Assembly (NCBI GenBank): GCA_020627705.1
Contig: JAHDGJ010000027.1
Span: 1-34,485 of the forward strand
Reading direction: 5' to 3'
Origin: Saprospiraceae bacterium
GTDB lineage: Bacteria > Bacteroidota > Bacteroidia > Chitinophagales > Saprospiraceae
DNA: 34,485 nt
A model generated the notes under the pieces. It saw only the letters and a program-made list of their open reading frames with translations. It did not search any database and had not been told where the DNA came from. Position 1 is the stretch's first letter. Every line of letters starts with the position of its first letter. A program made the position numbers and the translations under genes. Shown in pieces: positions 33,897 through 34,485 of this stretch.

Positions 33897-34423
33897 TGTC
33901 CGACACTAAAGATGTATTAACAAATAGAGTGGCCAACAGTGGCATCATCACATATAACTTAGAAGAACTCTTTCCTCAAAACGAGTTCTACACTTTTGAT
34001 ATTAAGGACTACTTATTTCAAGGATTGATCTTAAAGGAAAAAGATTTCAGAACTGCCTTAAAGGAATTTGACTGGAGTCAAGTGGAGAATAAAATTTTGC
34101 TCGTCTATTGCAGCAGCGATGCGATCATCCCTTTGTGGTCTTACATGTTGGTCAGCTCTTATGCTTCTACTATAGCAGCAGAAATCTGGCAAGGAAATCA
34201 AGAAAGTTTTTTGAATCATCATTATGAGCAAAAAATTAATTCCATTGATCCAAAAGACTTTCAAGAAAAAAGAGTGGTTATCAAAGGGTGCAGCAATAAG
34301 CCTGTGCCTCCCCATGCTTATGCCAAAATGGTCCAGCATCTAAAACCATACGCACAGAGCATCATGTTTGGGGAACCCTGCTCCACAGTACCGATATTCA
34401 AGCGGCCAAGGAAGTTAAGCTAG
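33896..34423 (+). CDS. DUF2480 family protein
   Basis: A 175-residue cytoplasmic protein of the Bacteroidota DUF2480 family. Matching signatures are NRVANSGIITYNLEELFP, FDIKDYLFQGLILKEKDFR, IIPLWSYMLVSSYA, VVIKGCSNKPVPPHAYAKM and the end MFGEPCSTVPIFKRP. Two Cys in KGCS and EPCS and a His resemble a metal or redox site, but none is proved. Function is unknown. Overlap of its start with the scpB stop codon gives strong translational coupling, which hints at a link with chromosome segregation or cell-cycle work, though this is only by association. The coding end is directly followed by the heptamer array. Confidence 0.92.
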   Translation: MSDTKDVLTNRVANSGIITYNLEELFPQNEFYTFDIKDYLFQGLILKEKDFRTALKEFDWSQVENKILLVYCSSDAIIPLWSYMLVSSYASTIAAEIWQGNQESFLNHHYEQKINSIDPKDFQEKRVVIKGCSNKPVPPHAYAKMVQHLKPYAQSIMFGEPCSTVPIFKRPRKLS

Positions 34424-34485
34424 AAGGTTTAAGGTTTAAGGTTTAAGGTTTAAGGTTTAAGGTTTAAGGTTTAAGGTTTAAGGTT
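34424..34485. repeat. Tandem array of the 7-bp unit AAGGTTT
   Basis: Eight complete copies and a six-base partial copy of AAGGTTT run without interruption to the window edge, beginning immediately after the stop codon of the DUF2480 gene. The true copy number is therefore unknown. The unit is one base different from the AAGGTTC copies at the left end of the window. Confidence 0.95.

Overview
The window is AT-rich, densely coded chromosomal DNA from a member of the Bacteroidota. The evidence is three proteins with type IX secretion sorting signals, a PorP/SprF protein, DUF2480 and DUF5723 family proteins, a detached atpD-atpC pair with a very short epsilon subunit, and several promoters of the Bacteroidota type (TTTG ... 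TAnnTTTG). Placement in a Saprospiria-like lineage is a guess from the overall gene style. No tRNA, rRNA, CRISPR array, prophage or insertion sequence was seen. The longest gene-free stretch is about 180 bp.

Left part (1-7.5 kb, mostly minus strand): an NTF2-like lipoprotein candidate, a TPR-containing sensor histidine kinase and a GH3-family adenylating enzyme. Next comes a PadR regulator with a PspC-domain membrane protein whose reading frame is broken at a run of ten A residues. The PadR promoter carries three copies of ATAGTnCTAT, a likely autoregulatory operator. A divergent outer-membrane protein gene follows and ends in a strong bidirectional terminator.

Middle part (7.5-21.7 kb, all minus): a tightly packed lipoprotein plus DUF5723 pair, a beta-CASP RNA metallo-hydrolase, and a DUF1573 protein with a type IX sorting tail. 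Then comes a coupled three-gene surface operon: a 2107-residue multi-domain adhesin with a type B sorting domain, a PorP/SprF partner, and an OmpA/PD40 protein.

Right part (21.7-34.5 kb): housekeeping genes (gltX with a small overlapping gene, atpD-atpC, scpA, scpB) mixed with accessory genes. The accessory genes are a polysaccharide deacetylase, a large membrane protein, a six-helix sensor kinase, an HMA-MauE membrane protein overlapping a cysteine-marked beta-propeller lipoprotein, a tail-anchored small protein and a secreted esterase. scpB overlaps a DUF2480 gene. The scpA, scpB and metallo-hydrolase promoters lie so close to the start codon that the mRNAs may be leaderless.

Both window ends carry arrays of related 7-bp units (AAGGTTC/AAGGATC on the left, AAGGTTT on the right). 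The most interesting candidates are the frame-broken PspC gene with its triple operator, and the HMA-MauE/beta-propeller pair, which looks like a metal-linked envelope module.
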